DNA of 64,000 bases from Deinococcus arcticus. Lineage in GTDB: Bacteria; Deinococcota; Deinococci; Deinococcales; Deinococcaceae. The stretch is taken from positions 248,001 through 312,000 of the forward strand of contig NZ_PYSV01000001.1 of NCBI RefSeq assembly GCF_003028415.1, given 5' to 3'. The position numbers and the translations under genes are program-made. Positions 45,212 to 54,429 of the stretch are shown piece after piece; position 1 is the stretch's first letter; each line of letters begins with the position of its first letter. Under the pieces are notes generated by a model, which had not been told where the DNA came from, did no database searches, and worked only from the letters and a program-made list of their open reading frames with translations.

Positions 45212-46234
45212 ATGCGCGCGCTCCGCTTTGGCATCGCCGCCCCTCTGCTCCTGCTGCTGGCGCTGGGCCCGGGCGCCAGCGCCCAGCGCTTTACATTGCA
45301 GGGGCCGCCCTCGCCGCTGTACCTGGAGGACACCGGGCAGGTTACCCTGAAGGCCGTCCTGGCAAACACGGGCCCGCGCCCCGTCACCCTGATCTGCCTG
45401 AGCCCGGGCGCCCCCATCCTGCGCGGCAATCTGGGCACGGCGGCGGGCGGGGCAGGGCAGACGCGCCTGCTGCCCCAGGGCGCGGCGCCCACCTGCGCCC
45501 GTACCGGGCAGGTGCTGACCGTGCCCCCGGGCGCCCGCTACGAGTACCACCGCCGCGTGCCCCTGCGCCGCGCGGGGCAGGGCGAGTACCGGGTGGGCTG
45601 GAACGTGCGCCCGGCATCCGGCCGCGCGTGGCTGGTCACGAACCGCGCCTGGGTGGTGGTCAGCCCCGGCCGGGCTCCCCGCCCCACGCCGACCCCTGGG
45701 GCCTACCGCGCCGCCCTGCAAGACAGCCGCGCCGGGGTGGACAGCGTGAGCATGGTGGGTGCCCGGCTGCGGGTGACCGTGGTGGACGAGCTGTCGCGCG
45801 CCGCCTTCCTGCGGGCGCTGGGGCGCCGGAACCTGGACCCGGCCGCGCTGGACCTGACGGTCTTACCCCCGGTGACCTTCGGCACGCGGGCGTGGCCGCA
45901 CCACGCAGCGCTGACCGTGCGGCGCCAGGGGGAGGGCTACCTGCTGACCCTGACCGTGACCAACCGGGCCGCCCAGCCCCTGACGGGCATGACGGGCATC
46001 TGCCACCCCCTGGCCGTAACGGCGCCGGGCAGCGGCGTGCGCGTGTGGCAGGACGGCCACCGCCCCTGCGCGGACCTGGGCGTGGCGGTGAATCTGCGCC
46101 CCGGCGCGGCCTACACCCAGAGCTTTGTGTGGAACGGCCGCACCAGTCTGGGCGAGCGGGTGCCCGCAGGGCGCTACCGGGTCACGGCGGGCTGGTTCGG
46201 CTTTTCGGCCTCGGCGGTGCTGGCGGTGCCGTAG
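45212..46234 (+). CDS. Exported protein with a BsuPI-like C-terminal domain
   Basis: A 340-residue secreted protein. A signal peptide (MRALRFGIAAPLLLLLALG, ending GASAQ) is followed by two beta-rich halves joined by a Pro-rich linker near residue 160 (PGRAPRPTPTPGAY). The C-terminal half (LTLTVTNRAAQPLTG..., then SLGERVPAGRYRVTAG) resembles the intracellular proteinase inhibitor (BsuPI) fold, an Ig-like domain. Function unknown. TACACT (45200-45205) ends 6 bases before the ATG, so the upstream ATG at 45188 is unlikely to be used. Confidence 0.75.
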   Translation: MRALRFGIAAPLLLLLALGPGASAQRFTLQGPPSPLYLEDTGQVTLKAVLANTGPRPVTLICLSPGAPILRGNLGTAAGGAGQTRLLPQGAAPTCARTGQVLTVPPGARYEYHRRVPLRRAGQGEYRVGWNVRPASGRAWLVTNRAWVVVSPGRAPRPTPTPGAYRAALQDSRAGVDSVSMVGARLRVTVVDELSRAAFLRALGRRNLDPAALDLTVLPPVTFGTRAWPHHAALTVRRQGEGYLLTLTVTNRAAQPLTGMTGICHPLAVTAPGSGVRVWQDGHRPCADLGVAVNLRPGAAYTQSFVWNGRTSLGERVPAGRYRVTAGWFGFSASAVLAVP

Positions 46235-46258
46235 GCGCCTCCCGTACACTGCTCAGTT

Positions 46259-48088
<1,830 letters not shown>

Positions 48089-48114
48089 CGAACAGGCAGA
48101 GGAGAGCGTGGCGG

Positions 48115-48156
48115 GTGGCGCGTGGTCGGAGAGCCGCGCGCCTCCGCTTTTGAATG
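48115..48156 (+). terminator. Possible terminator of argS
   Basis: GGCGCGTGG and GCCGCGCGCC can pair imperfectly and are followed by TCCGCTTTTG on the plus strand, 26 bases past the argS stop. Imperfect stem, so moderate confidence. Confidence 0.4.
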
Positions 48157-48160
48157 GTGC

Positions 48161-48690
48161 TCAGGTGAGGGAGGGCGCCCAGCCCTTCAGCACCCGCTCA
48201 ATGAACTCACCCTTGAGGGCGGTGTAGACCCGGCGCTCCTCTGCGTGGGCGTGGGCCAGTGTCTGCTTGAGGCGGGCGTAGTCGTCGCGCAGGTCTGCAC
48301 TCTGGCGCAGTGCGTCCCGGAAGGTCAGGTAGGCGTGCCAGTGAGGGTGGTCGGCGCTCAGCACGTGCAGGTAATGGGTGCGGGCCTCGTCGCTGCCCCG
48401 GGCAAAAAAGGCCTCCCCTTGCCCACGGGGTCGCCCATGAAGGCGTACCCCAGGGTGGCGAGTGGCTGGGCACAGGCGACCATCGCCTGCTGGTCCGGCA
48501 CGGCCACGGCGAGGTCCAGCACCGGTTTGGCCACCAGCCCCGGAATGCTGGTGCTGCCGATGTGCTGGAGATCGCTGACAAGGGGCCCCAGCACCCCGGT
48601 CACGCGGGTACGTTCCTGTTCAAACAGCGCCGGGTAGGCCGGTGACCAGGGCCGCAGTTCGACCATGCTCCGTTTGAGTCCAAGAGTCAT
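48161..48690 (-). pseudogene. GrpB/UPF0157-family protein, frameshifted
   Basis: Two frames together give a complete GrpB-like protein of about 175 residues. The first frame (from 48690) reads VELRPWSPAYPALFEQER, LQHIGSTSIPGLVAKPVLDLAVAV and ATLGYAFMGDPVGKG, then goes off frame. The second carries VLSADHPHWHAYLTFRDALR and the C-terminal FIERVLKGW. A missing G in the GGGG run (CCCC at 48415-48418 on the plus strand) explains the break: one more base gives KGEAFFARG. TACACT (48697-48702) lies 6 bases before the ATG. The family belongs to the nucleotidyltransferase fold, role unclear. Real mutation or assembly error cannot be told apart here. Confidence 0.8.
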
Positions 48691-48744
48691 GGGGGCAGTG
48701 TAGGGCGCGGGCGTCGCTGGGAACGGAACGGCGGGGCGGCGACT

Positions 48745-49434
48745 TTATGTCTGTCTTTCCAGCTCCCGCAGCGTCACCGACCTCATCCCCTGTGCCTGCA
48801 TGGCCTGCAACAGCGCTGGGAGCATCGGCACTGTGACCCGCGCCCCTGGCCCCGCATCGTGCAGCACCACCACTGCGCCGGGGCGCAGGCGGGGCAGGAG
48901 GGTTTGCAGGGTGCCTTCTGGTGTCGCCCCCTTGTGCCAGTCGCCGCCCTCCACGCTCCAGTGGGCGCCGCGCAGGCCCGCCAAGTGCTGTCCCAGCACG
49001 GTGGCCAGCGTATAGGCCCCGTGCGGCGGGCGGTGCAGGGTCACGGGCTGGCCGGTGACGGCCCCAATGCGCCGCGCCGCCGCGCTCGGCTCCCAGAACG
49101 CGCTCCACGGCGAGCGCACCCACGCGTGGATGTGCCGCGCGGCGTGGGCCTGCACCTCGTGGCCCTCGGCCAGCAGGCGGCGCACGAGGTCCGGATGGGC
49201 CTCGGCCTCCGGTGCCAGCAGAAAGAACGTGGCGTGCATGCCCGCCGCCTTCAGGGCGTCCAGCACGGCGGGCGTGGTCTGGGGGTCCGGGCCGTCGTCG
49301 AAGGTGAGGGCCAGCCGCCCGGGCTGCCGGGGCCCCTCACGCAGCACCCCCAGATTCAGGCGCTGTACCAGCAGGTACGGCAGGCCGATGTAGCCCAGCA
49401 GCAGTGCGCCGCCCCACATCAGGGCGCGCTTCAT
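48745..49434 (-). CDS. Membrane-anchored polysaccharide deacetylase
   Basis: A 229-residue NodB-type deacetylase, probably acting on peptidoglycan or another envelope glycan outside the membrane. One N-terminal helix (WGGALLLGYIGLPYLL) anchors it. Catalytic motifs are intact: LTFDDGPDPQ (metal and base Asp), VQAHAARHIH with the metal His pair, RPPHGAY and the late VVLHDAG. Its ATG overlaps the glycosyltransferase stop (ATGA), the end of an envelope gene cluster headed by mreB. Confidence 0.9.
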   Translation of the reverse strand: MKRALMWGGALLLGYIGLPYLLVQRLNLGVLREGPRQPGRLALTFDDGPDPQTTPAVLDALKAAGMHATFFLLAPEAEAHPDLVRRLLAEGHEVQAHAARHIHAWVRSPWSAFWEPSAAARRIGAVTGQPVTLHRPPHGAYTLATVLGQHLAGLRGAHWSVEGGDWHKGATPEGTLQTLLPRLRPGAVVVLHDAGPGARVTVPMLPALLQAMQAQGMRSVTLRELERQT

Positions 49435-50552
49435 TCCCGTCCCAGGCGGCGCAGCAGTTCGGCCGCCACGCGGTCGGCGGCGTCGGGGACGCTGGCGGCG
49501 CGGGCGGCCTGCGCCATGCGGGCGTGCTCGCCAGCGTCCAGGGCGCGCCGCACCGCCGGGCGCACCTCCGGCAGCGTGCGGGCCCAGATCGCCGCGCCCC
49601 GGCGTTCCAGGTGCAGGGCGTTGTATTCCTCCTGCCCCGGAATGGGCGCGTGAATGACCATGGGCACGCCCAGGGTGGTGGCCTCGGCCACGGTCAGGCC
49701 GCCCGCCTTGCCCACCACCAGGTCGGCGGCGGCCAGCAATTCGGGAAACGAGGTGGTAAAGCCCAGGCGGTGCAGCGTGGCTCCGCCCAGCTGCGCCACC
49801 CCGTGCCCATCGGCGCCGGCCAGCACCAGCACCTGAACGCGCGTCCCCAGGTTGGCCAGCTCGGCCAGCACCCGTCCCTGCGCGCGGTAGCTGCCAGTGC
49901 CGCCCGCCGACAGCAGGATCAGGGGCAGTTCGGGGTCCAGGCCGTGCTTGGTGCGCAGCGCCGCCTTGTCCGCCCCAATCAGCTCGCGGTAGAGGCCCGC
50001 AATCGGAATGCCAGTGACCGCCACGCGCTCCGGCGCAATCCTGGCGCGTTCCATCTGCTCGCGCGCCTCCTCGCTGGGCACCATCAGCAGGTCGGCTTCA
50101 GAGCGGGCCCAGTGCTGGTGCACCCGGTAGTCGGTGACCACCAGCGCATTCAGGAATTCGGCCCCGGTACGCCGGCGCACGTTGTCAGCCAGGGCCACCG
50201 GGGTGGGGTAGGAACTGACCACCGCTTCCGGGCGCACCTCCTGCACGTCGCGGCGCATGGCGCGGTAACCCAGCCAGCCGAATACCTGCGCGGTGGGGGA
50301 CTGCTCGCGGTCGGTCCACTGGTAAAAGGCGCGGTAGACCGACGGCATATGCCGCACCCACAGGTCGTAGGTGCCCGCCGTAACCGTGCGTTCCACCGGG
50401 CTCATGTACTTGAGCAGGTCGGCGTGGCGCACCTGCAGCGCCGCGCCGCGTGCGCGCAGGGCGGCGTCCAGCGCGCCGTTCGCCTGATGGTGTCCGCTGC
50501 CGAACGACGCCGAGACAATCAGCGCGCGCAGGGAAGAGGGGGCCGGGGTCAC
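49431..50552 (-). CDS. GT28-type glycosyltransferase, MGDG synthase/UgtP-like
   Basis: A 373-residue glycosyltransferase. The N-terminal MGDG-synthase domain begins LIVSASFGSGHHQANGAL, and the C-terminal nucleotide-sugar domain has LLSAGGTGSYRAQ, VVGKAGGLTVAEA and MVIHAPIPGQEEYNAL, as in UgtP, MurG and plant MGDG synthases. It probably puts hexoses on diacylglycerol to make glycolipids, which are abundant in Deinococcus. Start is GTG, overlapping the permease stop (GTGA), so translation is coupled to the LptF/G-type permease. Confidence 0.88.
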   Translation of the reverse strand: MTPAPSSLRALIVSASFGSGHHQANGALDAALRARGAALQVRHADLLKYMSPVERTVTAGTYDLWVRHMPSVYRAFYQWTDREQSPTAQVFGWLGYRAMRRDVQEVRPEAVVSSYPTPVALADNVRRRTGAEFLNALVVTDYRVHQHWARSEADLLMVPSEEAREQMERARIAPERVAVTGIPIAGLYRELIGADKAALRTKHGLDPELPLILLSAGGTGSYRAQGRVLAELANLGTRVQVLVLAGADGHGVAQLGGATLHRLGFTTSFPELLAAADLVVGKAGGLTVAEATTLGVPMVIHAPIPGQEEYNALHLERRGAAIWARTLPEVRPAVRRALDAGEHARMAQAARAASVPDAADRVAAELLRRLGRE

Positions 50553-51694
50553 GCGCGCCTCAGCAGGGTCAGGCCCAGGGCCAGAAATACGGCGTTGGCC
50601 AGCCACACGCCGGCCTCCGGCAGCGCCGGGAAGCGGCCAGCCAGCGTCAGACCCACCAGAAACAGCAGGTAATAGGCCACTGCCAGCGCCAGTGCCACCC
50701 CCAGGCTCACCCCCAGCGTGCGGCCGTACCGCAGCGCAAATGGCAGCGCCGCCAGCGCCAGCACCAGATTGGCAAAGGGCAGGGCCAGCTTGCGGTTCAG
50801 GCTGAGCCGGGCCTGCTGCCGGTCCTCGGGCCTGGCGCCCGGGTCACGCAGAAGGGCAGTCAGTTCCTTCCAGCCCTGGGCATCGGCACCAAGGGCGTCG
50901 GCGTATTTGGCCAGCGTTTCCTTGCGGCCCAGACCTGTGTCCACAGTCAGGGGATCGGTGCTTTTCTCGGGCACGACCACACTGGGAAAGACCGCCTGCA
51001 CGGCCTGCCGGAAGGCGGCCGGGTTGCCCTCTGGCAGGCGGGTCAGCCGCCGGGCCGCTGCAAAATCCACCACAAAGGTGGCGTAGCCCCGCAGGGTCAG
51101 CCGCTGGCCCTCGTAGGTGCCGCGTTCGGCCAGAATCAGGGTGCCGCGCTCGTGGGTGTCGGCCGACCACTTTTCCAGCCGCACCCCCTGCATCTCCCGC
51201 GTTCTGGAGTCGTAGCCGCGCAGGTACAGGGTCAGGCCGCCCCCCAGGTCCACCGTCTTGCCGGCCAGCTGCCCCAGCCCGGCGCCGGTCAGCGTGTCCC
51301 AGTACAGGCCGCGCGTCTCTACATTGGCCCGGGGGGCCACCCACAGGCTCAGCCACACGCTCAGGCCCGTGACCAGCAGCGCCGTCACGGCCGCTGGCCG
51401 CGCCACCCGTCCCAGGCTGATCCCGCCCGACTGCACCGCCACCAGTTCGCGCTCGGTGCTCATGCGGCCAAAGGCCACCACGGTCATCAGGACCACTGCC
51501 ATGGGCAGCACCTTTACCAGCGTGTCAGGCACCTGATACGCGATCCACTGCCCCACCAGGCCGGGCGGCACCCCCTGCAGCCACTGGCTGGACACGAAGA
51601 AATACCCGAAGCACAAAATGGCCGTGAACAGCCCCGTGCCCGCCAGCAGCGGCGGCCACAGCTCGGCGGTGACGAGGCGGGTGAGGCGGGTCAT
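50549..51694 (-). CDS. LptF/LptG-family (YjgP/YjgQ) permease
   Basis: A 381-residue membrane protein with three N-terminal helices (LAGTGLFTAILCFGYFFVS, VLPMAVVLMTVVAFG, VTALLVTGLSVWLSLWVAP), a large periplasmic beta-jellyroll of about 170 residues and three C-terminal helices, the LptF/LptG layout. In Gram-negatives these extract lipopolysaccharide with an LptB ATPase. Deinococci have an outer membrane but no typical LPS, so the cargo is likely another lipid or glycolipid; the coupled glycosyltransferase gene supports that idea. LptB/A/C genes are not in the window. Confidence 0.88.
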   Translation of the reverse strand: MTRLTRLVTAELWPPLLAGTGLFTAILCFGYFFVSSQWLQGVPPGLVGQWIAYQVPDTLVKVLPMAVVLMTVVAFGRMSTERELVAVQSGGISLGRVARPAAVTALLVTGLSVWLSLWVAPRANVETRGLYWDTLTGAGLGQLAGKTVDLGGGLTLYLRGYDSRTREMQGVRLEKWSADTHERGTLILAERGTYEGQRLTLRGYATFVVDFAAARRLTRLPEGNPAAFRQAVQAVFPSVVVPEKSTDPLTVDTGLGRKETLAKYADALGADAQGWKELTALLRDPGARPEDRQQARLSLNRKLALPFANLVLALAALPFALRYGRTLGVSLGVALALAVAYYLLFLVGLTLAGRFPALPEAGVWLANAVFLALGLTLLRRA

Positions 51695-51716
51695 GGGGCG
51701 CCGCCTTCGGCAGCGG

Positions 51717-51815
51717 GCGTGGGGCGTGGGGTGTGGGCCGTGGGAAAAGACAGAGCGGCCACTTCAGCTTGCTGCGCCTTTCCCCACACCCTACAGCCCA
51801 CAGCCCACACCCCGT
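51717..51815. repeat. G-rich inverted repeat between fabZ and the permease gene
   Basis: GTGGGG/GTGTGGG units at 51719-51744 face CCCCACACCCTACAGCCC... at 51782-51812. The segment 51726-51751 matches 24 of 26 bases of a segment inside the GH42 gene (minus strand of 17529-17554). It fills almost the whole gap and ends at the fabZ stop codon. Confidence 0.8.
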
Positions 51816-52244
51816 TCACCCTTTCGCCACCGCGAACAGAATCGTTGCTTCCGCCGCCACGGCGCCGTCCACCTCGGCGCGGCAGATGGTCTTGCCCAGC
51901 CCCCGGCGCAGGTACTCCAGGCGCGCGTGCAGGTGCAGCTGATCGCCGGGAATCACCTTGCGCTTGAAGCGCGCACCTTCCACGCCGGCCAGGTAGCCCA
52001 CGGTGCCGCTCTCCAGCTGGCCGTGCAGGCAGAACATGCTGGCCTGCGCCATCGCTTCCACGATCAGCACGCCCGGCATCACCGGTTCCTGGGGAAAGTG
52101 CCCGGGAAAGTAGGGCTCGTTCACGCTGACGTTTTTCAGCGCGTGCACAGTGCCGCCCTCGGCCGAGAGCACCCGGTCCACCAGCACGAACGGAAAGCGG
52201 TGGGGCAGGGTCTGCAGGACTTCTTGAATCAGGATGGGGGACAT
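51816..52244 (-). CDS. fabZ: 3-hydroxyacyl-ACP dehydratase
   Basis: A 142-residue enzyme that removes water from 3-hydroxyacyl-ACP in fatty acid elongation. The hot-dog fold markers are all present: LPHRFPFVLVDRV, YFPGHFPQEPVMPGVLIVEAMAQ (catalytic His and Glu; positions about 45-67) and FKRKVIPGDQL. The start MSPILIQEV has a strong AAAGGAGG site 5 bases upstream; the open frame extends nine codons further but without signals. It lies between mreB and the LptF/G-type gene, tying lipid supply to envelope growth. Confidence 0.96.
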   Translation of the reverse strand: MSPILIQEVLQTLPHRFPFVLVDRVLSAEGGTVHALKNVSVNEPYFPGHFPQEPVMPGVLIVEAMAQASMFCLHGQLESGTVGYLAGVEGARFKRKVIPGDQLHLHARLEYLRRGLGKTICRAEVDGAVAAEATILFAVAKG

Positions 52245-52257
52245 GGAACCTCCTTTT

Positions 52258-52355
52258 GAGCTCTGGGCCATGAGCCATGGGCAAAAACAGGGGAGAGCGC
52301 GCCGGGGCGACCCTCTCCCACCTCATGGCCCAGAGCCTCTGGCCCATGGCTGTCT
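52258..52355. repeat. Inverted repeat between mreB and fabZ
   Basis: GAGCTCTGGGCCATGAGCC (52258-52276) pairs with CTCATGGCCCAGAGCC (52322-52337), and an inner GGGAGAG/CTCTCCC pair plus a further CTGGCCCATGGCTGT copy lie within or beside it. It fills the gap and stops 2 bases before the mreB stop codon. Its plan is like the G-rich element at 51717-51815, with GGGCCATG in place of GGGCTGTG. Confidence 0.65.
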
Positions 52356-52357
52356 TT

Positions 52358-53398
52358 TTACCGCCGCAGGTAGTTGTCGCTGCTCACCAGGCTGTCGCCC
52401 AGCACCGGAATCATTTCCAGCGCCATGCCCGTGCCCACCGCCACAGCTTCCACCGCGTTCTCGGCCACGGCCACCGGAATGCCGGTGGTCTGGCGCAGCA
52501 GTTCATCGAAGTTGCGCAGCAGCGAGCCGCCGCCGGTCATCACGATGCCCCGGTCAATGATGTCGCTGACCAGTTCGGGCGGGGTGATTTCCAGCACGCG
52601 CTTGACGCCCTCCACGATCTTGGTGACGGGTTCAGACAGCGCCTCAACCACATCGGTGCTGTCCAGGCTGATGGTCTTGGGCAGGCCATTGACCAGATCG
52701 CGCCCGCGCACCTCGGCGGTGAGGTTCTCGGCGTCGTCCAGCAGCATGGCCGCGCCCACCTTGACCTTGATTTCTTCGGCGGTGCGCTCGCCAATCAGGA
52801 CGTTGTGCTTGCGCCGCACGTAGCGGATGATGCTTTCATCGAATTCATTGCCCGCCACACGCATGGATTCAGACACCACGATGCCGCCCAGCGAGATCAC
52901 GGCCACGTCGGTGCTGCCCCCACCAATGTCCACGACCATGCTGCCCACGGGTTCGGCAATTTTCAAGCCCGCGCCAATGGCGGCGGCCAGGGGTTCTTCA
53001 ATCAGAAAAGCGCGTTTGGCATTGGAGTTCAGCGCGGCGCGCAGCACAGCGCGCTTCTCGACGTCGCTGACGTTGCTGGGTACCCCCAGCATCAGCTGCG
53101 GCTTGAAGCCAAACAGGCGACCGGCGCTGCCCTGTACCTTCTGAAGGAACATGGAAATCATCTTCTCGGTCAGGCCCTCGTCGGCAATCACGCCGTCTTT
53201 GATGGGCCGCACCGCCACGATGCCGCCGGGCGTGCGCCCGATCATGCGGTAGGCTTCTTCGCCCACAGCCTTGACCTGCTTGTTGTCGCGGGCCATGGCA
53301 ATCACGCTGGGCTCCTGCAACACCAGGCCCCGGCTCTTGCTGTAAATCAGGAACGTAGCCGTTCCCAGGTCGATTCCAATGTCTTCAGACAGCCTCAC
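52358..53398 (-). CDS. mreB: Rod shape-determining protein MreB
   Basis: A 346-residue actin homologue that guides wall synthesis along the cell cylinder. IGIDLGTATFLIYSKSRGLVL is the phosphate-1 loop region (positions 8-28), MVVDIGGGSTDVAVISLGG the phosphate-2 loop, and IVMTGGGSLLRNFDELL the adenosine motif. The start is GTG with GGAGG upstream; TACGAT (53423-53428) is the likely -10 of the mreB-fabZ-permease-glycosyltransferase-deacetylase cluster. It is unlinked from mreC/mreD/mrdA (36332-39706). Deinococci are often spherical, so a complete elongation set is worth noting. Confidence 0.97.
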   Translation of the reverse strand: MRLSEDIGIDLGTATFLIYSKSRGLVLQEPSVIAMARDNKQVKAVGEEAYRMIGRTPGGIVAVRPIKDGVIADEGLTEKMISMFLQKVQGSAGRLFGFKPQLMLGVPSNVSDVEKRAVLRAALNSNAKRAFLIEEPLAAAIGAGLKIAEPVGSMVVDIGGGSTDVAVISLGGIVVSESMRVAGNEFDESIIRYVRRKHNVLIGERTAEEIKVKVGAAMLLDDAENLTAEVRGRDLVNGLPKTISLDSTDVVEALSEPVTKIVEGVKRVLEITPPELVSDIIDRGIVMTGGGSLLRNFDELLRQTTGIPVAVAENAVEAVAVGTGMALEMIPVLGDSLVSSDNYLRR

Positions 53399-53422
53399 AT
53401 TGCCTCCGGTACAAACCCCACA

Positions 53423-53428
53423 ATCGTA
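53423..53428 (-). promoter_or_regulatory. Likely -10 box of the mreB cluster
   Basis: TACGAT on the minus strand, 24 bases before the GTG start of mreB, leaves room for a short leader with the GGAGG ribosome site. No good -35 box was found at standard distance. Confidence 0.4.
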
Positions 53429-53478
53429 CCACGCACCATGAGGAGCGCCTCAGTCAACATGAGAATGAGGTGCTCCGT

Positions 53479-53763
53479 TCAGAGGCGCGGTTTCACGTAG
53501 GCGGCGGCGGCGGCCAGGGTGCTGGTCAGGCCCATCAGGGCCAGTGCCTGGGCCACGCCTCCCCAGTGTGTCACTCCGGCACCCTGGGCCAGCGGCAACA
53601 CCAGCGCCCCCAGCGAGCGCAGCCACAGCGGCCCACCCCCCGAAATCGAGGCCAGCAGCCCCAGGGTCAGCAGCCCCAGCGCAGCGGCCAGGGCAAACAG
53701 GGTCAGGCACAGCAGCCAGCCCAGCACCCGCCACACGCGCCCTCTTACTTCAGTCTGTGCCAT
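53479..53763 (-). CDS. Small membrane protein, function unknown
   Basis: A 94-residue protein with probably three hydrophobic helices (VLGWLLCLTLFALAAALGLL, LWLRSLGALVLPLAQGAGV, ALALMGLTSTLAAAAAYV). I recognise no family. Start MAQTEVRG has a G-rich GGCGGCGGG stretch upstream; MPRNDRG ten codons earlier is the alternative, and TACAAT (53789-53794) near it is the probable -10. It diverges from the small soluble protein gene at 53857. Confidence 0.6.
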   Translation of the reverse strand: MAQTEVRGRVWRVLGWLLCLTLFALAAALGLLTLGLLASISGGGPLWLRSLGALVLPLAQGAGVTHWGGVAQALALMGLTSTLAAAAAYVKPRL

Positions 53764-53856
53764 TGCCCGCCGCCCCCGATCATTGCGGGGCATTGTAAAG
53801 GCACCGGGGCCGGGACGTGCGCCCTCCAAAAGAAGGAGAACGCTAGACTTGCGGGC

Positions 53857-54111
53857 GTGAATCTGCCCGCCCGCGTTCGTGTCACTTGCCCCCCGTTGCC
53901 CCTGGCCCCGGCCCTGCGCGCCGCCGCTGCGCGCCTGTGCCCGCAGGTGGGCGCTGAAGCGCTGAGCGCCGCCGCCCTGGCCATTGCTGGCGGCACCGTG
54001 ATCGGCGCCCACCTGCGCTGGCCCGGGGGCGAGGCCGCGCAGGTCGAGACCGGCTGGCGCGGGCGGGGCATTGAGGAGGCGCTGAGGGAAGCTGTGAAAG
54101 AAAGGGGGTAG
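53857..54111 (+). CDS. Small soluble protein, function unknown
   Basis: An 84-residue Ala-rich protein starting with GTG. TAGACT (53844-53849) ends 7 bases before that GTG, the same leaderless arrangement as at many genes in the window, and third codon positions are almost all G or C. The C-terminal part has an amphipathic layout (WRGRGIEEALREAVKERG). No family recognised. The frame is open upstream to 53470, but that part lies antisense to the small membrane protein gene. Confidence 0.6.
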   Translation: MNLPARVRVTCPPLPLAPALRAAAARLCPQVGAEALSAAALAIAGGTVIGAHLRWPGGEAAQVETGWRGRGIEEALREAVKERG

Positions 54112-54429
54112 GACGTGGAGTGCCGGGTGTGGAGAGGCCGAGCCTGATCCAGCTTCCGCCGGCAAGGCCCATCCATGGGGGAAGAGCCGACTGGTGAACG
54201 CCCCGCCTGGAGGCACGTTGTTCCTCTGCTCAGGCTGTCCGGCGTGCGGCTGAGCCTGCGACAGTTGTGCGCCCCGGCCCAGGCGGACGTGAACAGGAGA
54301 GCCGAAGCACGCAACGAGTCGCCTGTCAGCTGCCCGCCTCTGCCGGCCCTTTCCCTGCGCCCTGCCGCCCGCCCCCCGCGTCCCTCTGTTCCCCCAATCT
54401 CCCTAACGCCCGTTTGGTAGCCTGCACCC
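54112..54429. other. Gene-free stretch ahead of the acyl-CoA dehydrogenase gene
   Basis: No gene or strong structure was recognised in these 318 bases. The 3' end carries the promoter of the next gene, TAGCCT at 54418-54423. A pyrimidine-rich segment lies at 54325-54405. Confidence 0.4.

Noticed and set aside
50549..51694. Taking the LptF/G-type permease as proof of lipopolysaccharide
   Set aside because: Deinococci are not known to make typical LPS and no other Lpt gene is present in the window.
53857..54111. Treating this frame as random
   Set aside because: Kept as a gene because of the GTG with TAGACT at the standard leaderless distance and strong third-position GC, though confidence is moderate.
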